A stretch of DNA of 17,303 nt from Merdiplasma sp905207905 (GCA_902475025.1 CABRXX010000056.1:1-17303); one strand, 5' to 3'; positions 7,133-14,995 are shown, counted from the stretch's first letter. Numbers and translations: made by a program. Notes: generated by a model not told the origin, from the letters alone.

Positions 7133-8614
7133 ATGAAAAAAGGGATTGTGGTTGCAGTTGTGCTGGTTCTTGCGGCAGGAGCTGCGGGAGGCGGTTATTA
7201 TTACTGGACGCAGATGCGTCCCGGAGCCGGGGGAGAGGAGCGGGTCTCCTCTGACAGTGAAAATGCAGTGTATGTGGATTCAGTGTCTGTCCTGGCAGGG
7301 CTTGGCAGCGGAAATGGCCTGATACAGCGGTACTCCGGCGTGGTGGAGCCTCAGCAGACCTGGGAAGTGAAGCTGGAGAACGAGCGGACGGTAAAGGAAT
7401 GTCTGGTAAAAGAAGGGGACGAGGTGAAGGAAGGTCAGGAGCTGTTCACCTACGATACGGCGGAAGACGAGGATAAGCTGGCACAGGCGGAGATTGATCT
7501 GGAACGGAGCAAGAATGAGATGGAGACTGCCAAGGCGCGCAAGGAGCAGTTGGAGAAAGAAAAGGCAAAAGCCAGCGCGGATGAGCAGCTAAACTTCTTG
7601 GTGGAGATCAAATCAGCAGAAGCCACGATCATGGAGTGTGAATACAATCAGAAGGCCAAGGCGCTGGAGATCGCGAAGCTGAAAGAAAATATTCAGGATG
7701 CAGCCGTTTACAGTGAGATCAACGGCGTGATCAAAAGCATCAATGATCCCAACAATACCAGCAGCAGTTATACGGATTCTTCCGATTCAGCCTACATTAC
7801 TGTGCTGGAGGTAGGGTCATACCGGGTGAAGGGGACGATCAATGAGGGGATGGATATGGTGGTTCATTCCAGGGTGGATGACACACAGATCTGGAGAGGA
7901 ACGATCACAGAGATCAACAGGGATGGGGGGGAATCTTCCGGGGATTCTTCTTATATGATGATGGGCTCTTCCGACAGCACCACTTCTTCCACCAATTATC
8001 CGTATTATGTAGAACTGGAATCCTCAGAGGGCATGATTCTGGGGCAGCATGTATACCTTGAACCGGATATGGGTCAGGCGGACAAAAAAGAGGGAATCTG
8101 GCTGGATGAGTTTTATTTTGTTGCTGAGGAGGACGGCAGTTTTTATGTGTGGGCCGCTTCTGAAGCTAATACTCTGGAAAAACGTTCTGTGACTCTTGGA
8201 GAGTATGACGAGGAGTTGGGAACCTATCAGGTGACGGAAGGACTGAGCGAGGAGGATTACATTGCAGTTCCCACAGAGGAATTTGCAGAAGGCCTTCCCG
8301 TGATCTATAATGATTTTTCAGATGTGTCCGGCATGGGCGACGGAATGGATATGAGTGGTTATGAGGAGAGCGGAGAGTATTCCGAAGATCTGAATATGGA
8401 AGAGGAAGATGCAGATACCCTGGAGGGCATTGATGACAACTATGATCCCATGATGGAAGAACCAGTCTATGAGGATGGCTCCGGCGCAGAAGACGGCGTA
8501 ATTTATGAGGATGGTTCCGGCGCAGAAGACGGTGGGATTTATGAGGACGGCGGAGAGGTTTACGATGCAGATGCAGACGGGGAACTGCCGGAGGAAGAAG
8601 TGGTAGAAGAATAA
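7133..8614 (+). CDS. Membrane fusion (adaptor) protein 1 of an ABC exporter, HlyD/MacA family
   Basis: This is a membrane-anchored adaptor that should sit outside the cytoplasmic membrane and couple to the FtsX-type permease encoded downstream. From ATG 7133 (AAGGAG 11 bases upstream) it has 493 residues. They comprise an uncleaved N-terminal membrane anchor (about 5-24), the first half of a lipoyl-like domain ending GDEVKEGQELFTYD (about 95-108), a lysine/glutamate-rich coiled-coil hairpin (about 110-188) and the second lipoyl half VYSEINGVIKSIN near 192-204. Beta-barrel and membrane-proximal parts follow. The last 90 residues are strongly acidic and end in tandem YEDGSGAEDG repeats. An in-frame ATG at 7109 would add eight residues before the anchor and is less likely. 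First gene of a four-gene operon; the ATPase gene begins three bases after its stop. Substrate unknown. Confidence 0.88.
   Translation: MKKGIVVAVVLVLAAGAAGGGYYYWTQMRPGAGGEERVSSDSENAVYVDSVSVLAGLGSGNGLIQRYSGVVEPQQTWEVKLENERTVKECLVKEGDEVKEGQELFTYDTAEDEDKLAQAEIDLERSKNEMETAKARKEQLEKEKAKASADEQLNFLVEIKSAEATIMECEYNQKAKALEIAKLKENIQDAAVYSEINGVIKSINDPNNTSSSYTDSSDSAYITVLEVGSYRVKGTINEGMDMVVHSRVDDTQIWRGTITEINRDGGESSGDSSYMMMGSSDSTTSSTNYPYYVELESSEGMILGQHVYLEPDMGQADKKEGIWLDEFYFVAEEDGSFYVWAASEANTLEKRSVTLGEYDEELGTYQVTEGLSEEDYIAVPTEEFAEGLPVIYNDFSDVSGMGDGMDMSGYEESGEYSEDLNMEEEDADTLEGIDDNYDPMMEEPVYEDGSGAEDGVIYEDGSGAEDGGIYEDGGEVYDADADGELPEEEVVEE
8468..8554 (+). repeat. 36-bp in-frame tandem repeat in the adaptor 1 tail
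   Basis: The unit TATGAGGATGGCTCCGGCGC and its continuation recur with a period of 36 bases, with TAT at 8468, 8504 and 8540, giving two full copies and a partial third. Each encodes a 12-residue block YEDGSGAEDGxI. The copies differ at a few third-codon positions, so they are not brand new. Such repeats can change copy number by slippage without shifting the frame. Confidence 0.85.
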
Positions 8615-8617
8615 AGG

Positions 8618-9319
8618 ATGGTGAAAGACGTGATCCTGAAATTAGATCATATCTATAAAGATTATATTCAGGGAAAGATGGTGGTTCCGGTGTTAAAGGA
8701 TGTGTCCCTTCATGTGGAGGAGGGGGAGTATGTGGCCATCATGGGTCCCTCTGGTTCCGGAAAATCAACTCTGATGAATATTGTAGGCTGCCTGGACCGG
8801 CCTACATCCGGATCTTATGAGCTGGCGGGACAGAATATGCTGAACCGGAATGACAAGGACATGGCTCATATCCGTCTCCATAATCTCGGTTTTGTGTTCC
8901 AGAACTTTCAGCTTCTGCCAAGGCAGTCTGCGCTGGAAAACGTGTGTCTGCCTCTGGTATATGCGGGGGTAAAGAAGCGGGAGAGAGTGAAGCGGGCTGC
9001 GGAAGCACTGAGAAGAGTGGGGCTGGAGGATCGTATGTACTTTAAGCCCACCCAGCTTTCCGGAGGCCAGAAACAGAGGGTGGCTATTGCCAGGGCGATT
9101 GTGAATCATCCTAAGATTCTTCTGGCAGATGAGCCCACAGGCGCTTTGGATTCCAAGTCCAGCACCCAGTTGATGGAGCTGTTTGACCTGCTGAACAAGG
9201 AGGGAGTTACGATCGTAATGATCACCCATGCCCCGGAGATTGCATCCTATGCGAAGCGGGTGGTGGATATTTTTGACGGGGAGATCTCAGAACGTAAGGG
9301 GGATACCAATGAAAGTTAA
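8618..9319 (+). CDS. ABC transporter ATP-binding protein, MacB/LolD/YknY family
   Basis: This is the cytoplasmic ATPase that powers the exporter. The 233-residue protein has Walker A GPSGSGKST at 43-51, the Q-loop Q95, the signature LSGGQ at 147-151, Walker B ILLADEP with E172 as catalytic base, and the H-loop H204 in MITHAPE. The sequence, including FQNFQLLPRQSALENV, is that of the MacB/LolD group that partners FtsX-like permeases rather than twelve-helix exporters. The start is uncertain: ATG 8618 has AAAGG almost touching it, while in-frame GTG codons at 8621 and 8630 (the latter reading VILKLDHIYK) are better spaced from the GGATGG element. The stop overlaps the next gene by 11 bases, implying translational coupling. 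Confidence 0.95.
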   Translation: MVKDVILKLDHIYKDYIQGKMVVPVLKDVSLHVEEGEYVAIMGPSGSGKSTLMNIVGCLDRPTSGSYELAGQNMLNRNDKDMAHIRLHNLGFVFQNFQLLPRQSALENVCLPLVYAGVKKRERVKRAAEALRRVGLEDRMYFKPTQLSGGQKQRVAIARAIVNHPKILLADEPTGALDSKSSTQLMELFDLLNKEGVTIVMITHAPEIASYAKRVVDIFDGEISERKGDTNES

Positions 9320-11519
9320 GACAGTGGTAATCGCAGTGCTGGTGACCGGAGTGGTGGTGGCCGGGATTGGTTATGGGATCCACTATTCCATGCAGTCTCA
9401 GAAAAAGCCGGTGAAAGTGGTGCCGGTATCCAATATTAATATGTCCTACTATGGCGATATGAGCAGTTCCTACGGAAGCATTATCTCCATGAGTTCCCAG
9501 AATATTCAGCTGGATTCCGATTATGAGCTGGTGAAGGTGTATGTGGAGACGGGAGATGAGGTAAAGATCGGGGATCCTCTGCTGGAGTATGATATGGCTT
9601 TGGTGGAGCTGCAGAGGGAGATGGAAGATCTCACTTTGCAGACGTTGGAGCTGGGACTTACTTCTATGGAAAAGGAGCTGCAAAAGCTGAAAAATACTAC
9701 AGCTACGGCATCTTTGTCCTTTATGGATTCTACCATGACCGCGTCCCTGGATAGTGACGGACTGTTTGAAGATGGAGGAGAGATCTCGGATTCAGTGCCA
9801 GAAGATCAGCTTCTGACCGCGCCGCAGAGCGCAGAAGGAGTTTTGGCGGAGACTTCGTCAGCCTCAACAGAGGCTATGGCTGCATCCGGTGCTGACATTT
9901 TTGAGGATCCGGCGGCAGCGCCAGAATCGGAGATTTCAGAGCCGATTGTGTCAGATCCGGGCGTATCCGGGGACAGTTCCCAGGATCAGATAATGGATCC
10001 CGATCCTTCTCAGACGGAGACAGAGCCGGTGGTTGATGAGGGAACTTCAGATATGGAGAATGGAGATTTGATTTTGGATTCGGAGACAGAGGGAGGCGGA
10101 GAGACGGATCCTGGCAGCACGGATGTGGAGGACGGAACCAGCTCTGACGATGTGCTCATTGACAGTGACCAGCCTCAGGATGGTGAAACGGATGTGGACA
10201 CCGAGGCGGTTTTAAGCAGTGTGAACCAGTTTCTTACGCGTGTGAATCAGCTTTCTGCCCAGGAACTGGATCAGCTGATCCCTTCGGATATCAGTGAAGC
10301 GCTGCGGATCTTCCGGGAACAGCTTTCCTGGATGGAGGAGCAGGAGCTGGTGGATGTGCTGGGAGAGAGGCGGAAGGTGCAGCTTTACACGGTGAAGCCT
10401 CAGGTTGCCCAACTGGTGGGAGAAGCTACCACGGTGGTGCTGGGACAGGCTTATGACAGAGCCTGCGTGTACCAGCTGATTTATCATGTTCTCCAGATCG
10501 ACCCGGAGAAACGGCCGGTGTCTGACTTGGATGAGGAGACGTTTACTTCTATGGAACCGGCCATCCGGGCGGCTGTGGACGCCTATTATGGTTTGTCCAA
10601 AAGTGCTTTTGAGACGTACCAGGAGGATCTGACTTCTTATATAGAACGTTTGAGCGAGTATGTGGGCAGGCTGAACTATGACGATGTGCTTCAGGAGACA
10701 GAAAGCTCTTCAGAGCCGGAGACAGATTTTCCGGGAGACGGCGGTTTTGGAGATTTCGGCGATCTGGGAGGGGACTCAGGCTACACGGCGGAGGAACTAA
10801 AACAGGCCATCCGAGAGCAGGAGGATACCATCAAGGAGCAGAAACTTCTGATTCGGGAGAGTGAACTGAAACTGAGACAGTATGACAGAAAGCTGGATAA
10901 TAAAATCGTAAAGAGCAGAATGGACGGAGTGGTGACTTCCGCAGGTTCTCTGGATTCCGCAGTTTCCGATGAGGACTTTATTGTGATTTCCGGGGCAGCC
11001 GGTTTGTACCTCCAGGGAAATGTCAATGAGCTGAGCCTGGATACGGTCCATGTGGGTGATGTGGTAAATGGAACCTCCTATGAAACCGGCATGAGCTTTT
11101 CTGCCACTATCACAGAGATTTCACCATATCCCAACAATTCTGATAATTATTACGGATATGGGGAGAATTCCAATGCATCCTACTATCCTTTCCTGGCTTA
11201 CATTGAAAACAGTGAAGGGCTTTCAGAGGGAGAGGTGGAGTACCAGATTGTGAAGAATATATCGTCCGGCGAGATCTTTTTGGAAAAAGCTCTGATTCGG
11301 GAGGATGCCAGCGGAAAGCAGTATGTATATTTGCAGGGAGAGGACGGACTTTTGAAGAAACAGTATGTGGAGACCGGGATCACAGTCTACGGCAACGCTA
11401 TGGAGATTTTGCAGGGCGTAACTTTGGAAGATAAGATTGCCTTCCCCTATGGAAAAGGAGTGGAAGAAGGGGCTAAGACCGAGGATGCGGACAGCTTCTA
11501 TTCCAACTATGGTTATTAA
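9309..11519 (+). CDS. Membrane fusion (adaptor) protein 2 of the ABC exporter, with a very large hairpin insertion
   Basis: This second HlyD/MacA-type adaptor should also act outside the membrane. ATG 9309 is preceded by AAGGGGG and overlaps the ATPase stop. The 736-residue product has a membrane anchor (about 5-26), the first lipoyl half (VETGDEVKIGDPLLEYD, about 79-95) and one coiled-coil helix (about 96-130). A roughly 360-residue insertion follows: an acidic Ser/Thr/Asp/Glu linker (about 145-300), a helical domain (about 300-465) and a Gly/Asp-rich stretch (about 468-491). Then come the returning helix (about 494-533), the second lipoyl half (KSRMDGVVTSAG, 545-556) and barrel domains. Adaptors of this family are usually 350-450 residues. 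Starting further upstream in the frame would place the N-terminus inside the ATPase gene and is unlikely. Substrate unknown. Confidence 0.85.
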   Translation: MKVKTVVIAVLVTGVVVAGIGYGIHYSMQSQKKPVKVVPVSNINMSYYGDMSSSYGSIISMSSQNIQLDSDYELVKVYVETGDEVKIGDPLLEYDMALVELQREMEDLTLQTLELGLTSMEKELQKLKNTTATASLSFMDSTMTASLDSDGLFEDGGEISDSVPEDQLLTAPQSAEGVLAETSSASTEAMAASGADIFEDPAAAPESEISEPIVSDPGVSGDSSQDQIMDPDPSQTETEPVVDEGTSDMENGDLILDSETEGGGETDPGSTDVEDGTSSDDVLIDSDQPQDGETDVDTEAVLSSVNQFLTRVNQLSAQELDQLIPSDISEALRIFREQLSWMEEQELVDVLGERRKVQLYTVKPQVAQLVGEATTVVLGQAYDRACVYQLIYHVLQIDPEKRPVSDLDEETFTSMEPAIRAAVDAYYGLSKSAFETYQEDLTSYIERLSEYVGRLNYDDVLQETESSSEPETDFPGDGGFGDFGDLGGDSGYTAEELKQAIREQEDTIKEQKLLIRESELKLRQYDRKLDNKIVKSRMDGVVTSAGSLDSAVSDEDFIVISGAAGLYLQGNVNELSLDTVHVGDVVNGTSYETGMSFSATITEISPYPNNSDNYYGYGENSNASYYPFLAYIENSEGLSEGEVEYQIVKNISSGEIFLEKALIREDASGKQYVYLQGEDGLLKKQYVETGITVYGNAMEILQGVTLEDKIAFPYGKGVEEGAKTEDADSFYSNYGY

Positions 11520-11531
11520 GGAGGCGGGACA

Positions 11532-12797
11532 GTGTTTGAAAATATAAGACTTGCATTTCAGGGTATCTGGTCCCACAAAATGCGCTCTTTTCTCACAATG
11601 CTGGGTATTATCATTGGTATTGCGGCCATTATAGCCATCGTATCCACCATCAAGGGAACCAATGAGGAGATTAAAAATCAGCTGGTAGGTTCCGGGGACA
11701 ATACGGTGGAAATAAAATTAACCCAGGGAGGAAATGAACTGCAGATCTATGATTCTTCCTCCATCCCCTGGGGGGTGCCCGTGGTGTCTGAGGAGACGAA
11801 GGAGGAGATTTTGGATCTGGACGAGGTTCTGTCTGTTACCACGTATACCAGCCGGGTGGTATGGGACAGTATGATTTACTATCAGAATACGGCTCTTTCC
11901 AATGTCAAGGTTTTGGGCATTGACGACAGTTATTTCTCTACCTGCAATTATATGATAAAATCCGGCCGCAGTTTTATGCAGGAGGACTATGACAATTTCA
12001 GCAAGGTCATGATTGTGGATGAAATTGCAGCCAAGAATTTGTTCGGCAAGGAGAATCCTCTGGGAAAAACCGTTGAGGTTTCTAAGGAACCTTTTACAGT
12101 AGTGGGCGTAGTCAGGGAAGCATCTAATTTTGAACCGAATATTAATTCTATTGAGGATTATTATACGTATGCCAATGATGATGATTCCGGCATGATCTTT
12201 TTGCCTAAAGCGGCCTGGCCGATTGTGTTTAACTATGACGAGCCGGAAAATGTGGTGGTCAAGGCGGCCAGCACAGATGAAATGACTCAGGCAGGTCAGA
12301 AAACCTCCAAAATTTTAAACGCCACCCTCACCACAGATGAGGACAGCGCCGTGAAATACAAGGCGGAGGATTTGCTTGGGCAGGCTCAGCAGCTGCAGCA
12401 GCTGAGTAATGCCACCAATATGCAGCTGATCTGGATCGCAGGCATTTCCCTTCTGGTAGGAGGAATCGGTGTTATGAATATTATGCTGGTGTCTGTGACA
12501 GAACGTACCAGTGAGATCGGTTTGAAGAAGGCCATCGGAGCCAGGAAAGGAACGATCCTGGGGCAGTTTCTTACAGAAGCGGCAGTGCTTACCAGTCTGG
12601 GCGGTCTTCTGGGAGTGGGAGCCGGAGTTGGGGCCGCAGAGGTGATACACCGGATTTCGGGAGTGGCGGTAGCTATTGATGTCCCGGCAGCGGTGGTAGC
12701 GGTGGTGTTTTCCATGGTGATCGGACTGATCTTCGGTTTCCTGCCCTCTGTGCAGGCAGCCAATCTGGATCCCATTGATGCGCTGAGAAGAGAGTAG
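11532..12797 (+). CDS. ABC exporter permease, MacB/FtsX family
   Basis: The 421-residue membrane subunit has the classic MacB/YknZ layout. One membrane helix near the N-terminus (about 19-40) is followed by a large extracytoplasmic MacB_PCD domain (about 45-295) and three C-terminal helices (about 299-322, 343-372, 384-406). The FtsX signature is present as GIGVMNIMLVSVTERTSEIG (311-330). This family typically works by mechanotransmission, moving substrates already outside the membrane, together with the MacB-type ATPase two genes upstream. The start is GTG 11532, with a perfect AAGGAGG seven bases upstream. Last gene of the operon: adaptor 1 - ATPase - adaptor 2 - permease. Likely exports a peptide, antibiotic or lipid-like compound; nothing in the sequence shows which. 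Confidence 0.94.
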   Translation: MFENIRLAFQGIWSHKMRSFLTMLGIIIGIAAIIAIVSTIKGTNEEIKNQLVGSGDNTVEIKLTQGGNELQIYDSSSIPWGVPVVSEETKEEILDLDEVLSVTTYTSRVVWDSMIYYQNTALSNVKVLGIDDSYFSTCNYMIKSGRSFMQEDYDNFSKVMIVDEIAAKNLFGKENPLGKTVEVSKEPFTVVGVVREASNFEPNINSIEDYYTYANDDDSGMIFLPKAAWPIVFNYDEPENVVVKAASTDEMTQAGQKTSKILNATLTTDEDSAVKYKAEDLLGQAQQLQQLSNATNMQLIWIAGISLLVGGIGVMNIMLVSVTERTSEIGLKKAIGARKGTILGQFLTEAAVLTSLGGLLGVGAGVGAAEVIHRISGVAVAIDVPAAVVAVVFSMVIGLIFGFLPSVQAANLDPIDALRRE

Positions 12798-12861
12798 CCT
12801 TTGGGCCGGAGAGTGCCCGGATAGTATAAGAATCGTAAGAAAAACAGGAATAATTCTGGAA

Positions 12862-12890
12862 ATAGGGGCTTGCAGAGCGCAGGCCCCTAT
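12862..12890. other. 12-bp hairpin between the export operon and rpsB
   Basis: ATAGGGGCTTGC (12862-12873) pairs with GCAGGCCCCTAT (12879-12890), with one G-U pair, around a five-base loop. It is followed by GTTATAAT rather than a T-run, so as a terminator for the export operon it would be weak. It covers the -35 and part of the spacer of the rpsB promoter. Confidence 0.7.
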
Positions 12891-12898
12891 GTTATAAT
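12870..12898 (+). promoter_or_regulatory. rpsB-tsf promoter
   Basis: TTGCAG (12870-12875) and a perfect TATAAT (12893-12898) are spaced by 17 bases, with an extended -10 TG at 12890-12891. Transcription should begin near 12905, about 104 bases before rpsB. The -35 and spacer lie inside the 12862-12890 palindrome. Confidence 0.85.
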
Positions 12899-12904
12899 AC
12901 AAAA

Positions 12905-13008
12905 GTTGCAAAATCATTCACGTACACGGATTCTGACATTGGTGCCGTAAGGTTGTCGAGGAAGTTTGATGTGTGCGGAAGAAAAACCAAAACAAAAGGA
13001 GAAAAGAC
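12905..13008 (+). ncRNA. Structured 5' leader of rpsB (candidate autoregulatory RNA)
   Basis: Nested pairings fit a single folded element. CGTACAC (12921-12927) pairs with GTGTGCG (12971-12977). Inside it TTCT (12931-12934) pairs with GGAA (12960-12963), then after a two-base bulge GACA (12935-12938) pairs with TGTC (12954-12957). The apex is GCC-GTAA-GGT, a GNRA-type tetraloop (12944-12953). The ribosome binding site AAGGAG follows at about 12996-13001. Ribosomal protein operons often carry such leaders bound by their own product, here S2. That role is inferred; I did not match it to a known leader family. Confidence 0.5.
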
Positions 13009-13758
13009 ATGAGCGTTATTTCAATGAAACAGTTACTTGAAGCAGGTGTTCATTTCGGACATCAGACCAGAAGATGGAACCCCAAAATGGCTCCCTACAT
13101 TTACACTGAGAGAAACGGTATCTATATCATTGACCTTCAGAAGTCTGTAGGCAAGGTAGATGAGGCTTACAAAGCCGTTTCTGACATCGCTGCTCAGGGC
13201 GGAACCATCCTGTTCGTTGGTACTAAGAAGCAGGCACAGGATGCTGTTCAGGCCGAAGCTGAAAGATGCGGTATGTTCTATGTAAATGAGAGATGGCTGG
13301 GAGGTATGCTGACCAACTTCAAGACTATCCAGAGCCGTGTAAGACGTCTGAAAGAGATTGAGGCTATGCAGGAAGATGGAACCTTTGATGTTCTGCCTAA
13401 GAAAGAAGTGATTGCTCTTAAGAAAGAGATGGATAAACTTCAGAAGAACCTGGGCGGTATCAAAGAGATGAAGAAGATCCCGGATGCCATCTTTGTAGTT
13501 GATCCGAAAAAAGAGAGAATCTGTGTTCAGGAAGCACATACACTGGGCATTCCGCTGATCGGTATCGCAGATACCAACTGTGATCCGGAAGAGCTGGATT
13601 ATGTAATCCCGGGTAATGACGATGCAATCCGCGCTGTAAAACTGATCGTGTCCAAGATGGCAGACGCTGTGATCGAGGCTAATCAGGGCGCAGAGGAAGA
13701 GGCAGCAGAGGGAGAATTCATGGAAGAGGAAGCTCCTGTAGAGGCTATTGCTGAGTAA
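13009..13758 (+). CDS. rpsB: 30S ribosomal protein S2
   Basis: S2 binds late at the head-body junction of the 30S subunit. The 249-residue product begins MSVISMKQLLEAGVHFGHQT and contains the family landmarks RRWNPKMAPYIY, LFVGTKKQAQ, NERWLGGMLTN, IFVVDPKKE and GIADTNCDPE, with an acidic glutamate-rich tail. I chose ATG 13009, which has AAGGAG eight bases upstream; an upstream in-frame start would add twelve basic residues foreign to S2. It is transcribed with tsf, 38 bases downstream, from the promoter at 12870-12898, and may be controlled through its structured leader. Confidence 0.98.
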   Translation: MSVISMKQLLEAGVHFGHQTRRWNPKMAPYIYTERNGIYIIDLQKSVGKVDEAYKAVSDIAAQGGTILFVGTKKQAQDAVQAEAERCGMFYVNERWLGGMLTNFKTIQSRVRRLKEIEAMQEDGTFDVLPKKEVIALKKEMDKLQKNLGGIKEMKKIPDAIFVVDPKKERICVQEAHTLGIPLIGIADTNCDPEELDYVIPGNDDAIRAVKLIVSKMADAVIEANQGAEEEAAEGEFMEEEAPVEAIAE

Positions 13759-13796
13759 TTAACACAAAGACTGAAGTGACCATGGAGGACAATAAA

Positions 13797-14735
13797 ATGG
13801 CTATTACAGCAGGAATGATAAAAGAATTAAGAGAGGCAACCGGAGCAGGAATGATGGACTGCAAGAAAGCTCTGACTGCCACAGAAGGTGATATGGAGAA
13901 AGCAGTAGAATGGCTGAGAGAGAAAGGCCTGGCTACCGCTCAGAAAAAGGCCAGCAGAATCGCTGCTGAGGGCCTTGTAAAGGTTTTGGTTACTGAGGAC
14001 GGCAAGAAGGCAGTAGCAGTAGAAGTAAATGCTGAGACGGACTTTGTGGCAAAGAACGAGAAATTCCAGAACTATGTGGCACAGGTTGCTGAACAGGCTA
14101 TGGAGACTTCCGCAGCTGACATTGACGCTTTCCTGGCAGAGCCCTGGAAGTTCGATACTACCAAGACGGTAAATGAAGCTCTGGCCGGACAGATCGCGGT
14201 GATCGGCGAGAACATGAACATCAGAAGATTCGTTCAGGTTTCCGAGGAGGCTGGTTTTGTTGCTTCCTATACTCACATGGGCGGAAAGATCGGCGTTCTG
14301 GTAGACGTTGAGACTGACGTTGTAAACGATGCAGTAAAAGAGATGGCTAAGAACGTAGCTATGCAGATTGCAGCTTTGAAGCCGGTATACGTTACCGCAG
14401 CTGAGGTTTCAGAAGAGTATAAGAACCATGAGATCGAGATTCTCACTGCTCAGATCGCTAACGATCCCAAGATGGCAGGAAAGCCGGAGAAGGTAATCCA
14501 GGGCGCAGTGATGGGCCGTCTGAACAAAGAGCTGAAAGAAGTATGCCTGATGGATCAGGTATATGTAAAGGCAGAGGATGGCAAGCAGGCAGTTGGCAAG
14601 TACGTTGAGGAAGTAGCCAAGGCCAACAATGCAAAGATCACCATCAAATCCTTTGTTCGCTATGAGACCGGTGAGGGCATGGAGAAGAAGAACGAGGACT
14701 TCGCAGCTGAGGTAGCTGCTCAGATGGGCAAATAA
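13797..14735 (+). CDS. tsf: Translation elongation factor Ts
   Basis: EF-Ts is the cytoplasmic nucleotide exchange factor that recycles EF-Tu from GDP to GTP. The 312-residue product has the N-terminal UBA-like domain (MAITAGMIKELREATGAGMM, CKKAL), the EF-Tu-contacting TDFVAKNE segment near residue 82 and the subdomains containing GENMNIRRF and MGGKIGVLV. ATG 13797 follows GGAGG by eight bases; the earlier in-frame ATG (13782) overlaps that ribosome binding site. A strong terminator lies 40 bases after the stop. In many relatives pyrH and frr follow rpsB-tsf; here they do not. Confidence 0.98.
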   Translation: MAITAGMIKELREATGAGMMDCKKALTATEGDMEKAVEWLREKGLATAQKKASRIAAEGLVKVLVTEDGKKAVAVEVNAETDFVAKNEKFQNYVAQVAEQAMETSAADIDAFLAEPWKFDTTKTVNEALAGQIAVIGENMNIRRFVQVSEEAGFVASYTHMGGKIGVLVDVETDVVNDAVKEMAKNVAMQIAALKPVYVTAAEVSEEYKNHEIEILTAQIANDPKMAGKPEKVIQGAVMGRLNKELKEVCLMDQVYVKAEDGKQAVGKYVEEVAKANNAKITIKSFVRYETGEGMEKKNEDFAAEVAAQMGK

Positions 14736-14774
14736 GCGAAGTGTGTACTTCAATTAAATAAGATTTTTTAAAAG

Positions 14775-14834
14775 CTCTGAAAGCCTTATAAACACTGTAT
14801 TCTGCAGTGATTATAAGGTTTTCGGAGTTTTTTT
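14775..14834 (+). terminator. Strong terminator of rpsB-tsf
   Basis: A long interrupted stem: CTC, GAAA, CCTTATAA and CACTG on the 5' side pair with CAGTG, TTATAAGG, TTTC and GAG on the 3' side, with single-base mismatches between blocks. Seven T residues follow (14828-14834). It marks the sharp boundary between the intact translation operon and the decayed region downstream. Confidence 0.93.
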
Positions 14835-14838
14835 CTAG

Positions 14839-14995
14839 GATGCTTTGTATGACGCGGGCATATCGCAAAGCGAATTAAATAAGCGAGAATGGCACAGTGT
14901 GGGTGCTGGTATCCTTCTTCTTTCCTTTGGCTGCAGTAGCGGTACTTTATCTCCGGGCCTTGCTAAAAGGAACCTGGGAAAATGTGGAAGAATGA
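14839..14995 (+). pseudogene. C-terminal remnant of a small membrane protein, frameshifted
   Basis: From 14839 one frame reads ALYDAGISQSELNKREWHSV and AGILLL. At the CTTCTTCTTT run (about 14914-14923) sense continues one base over, as PLAAVAVLYLRALLKGTWEN ending VEE and TGA at 14993-14995. Joined, this makes a coherent tail with one hydrophobic helix and a charged end. No start codon with a ribosome binding site is present; the beginning is lost right at the tsf terminator. Its TGA overlaps an ATG in the ATGA arrangement usual for coupled genes, so it was once followed by the zinc-ribbon gene. Family not recognised. Confidence 0.55.

Noticed and set aside
8468..8554. Tandem 36-bp repeat as a CRISPR-like array
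   Set aside because: The copies are contiguous with no spacers, stay in the reading frame and encode a regular acidic peptide.
12315..12917. Long minus-strand open frames opposite the permease, rel and adaptor genes (for example 12315-12917, 910-1299, 9222-9683)
   Set aside because: They lie antisense to genes with clear family motifs, lack ribosome binding sites, and have Cys/His/Ser-rich shadow composition.
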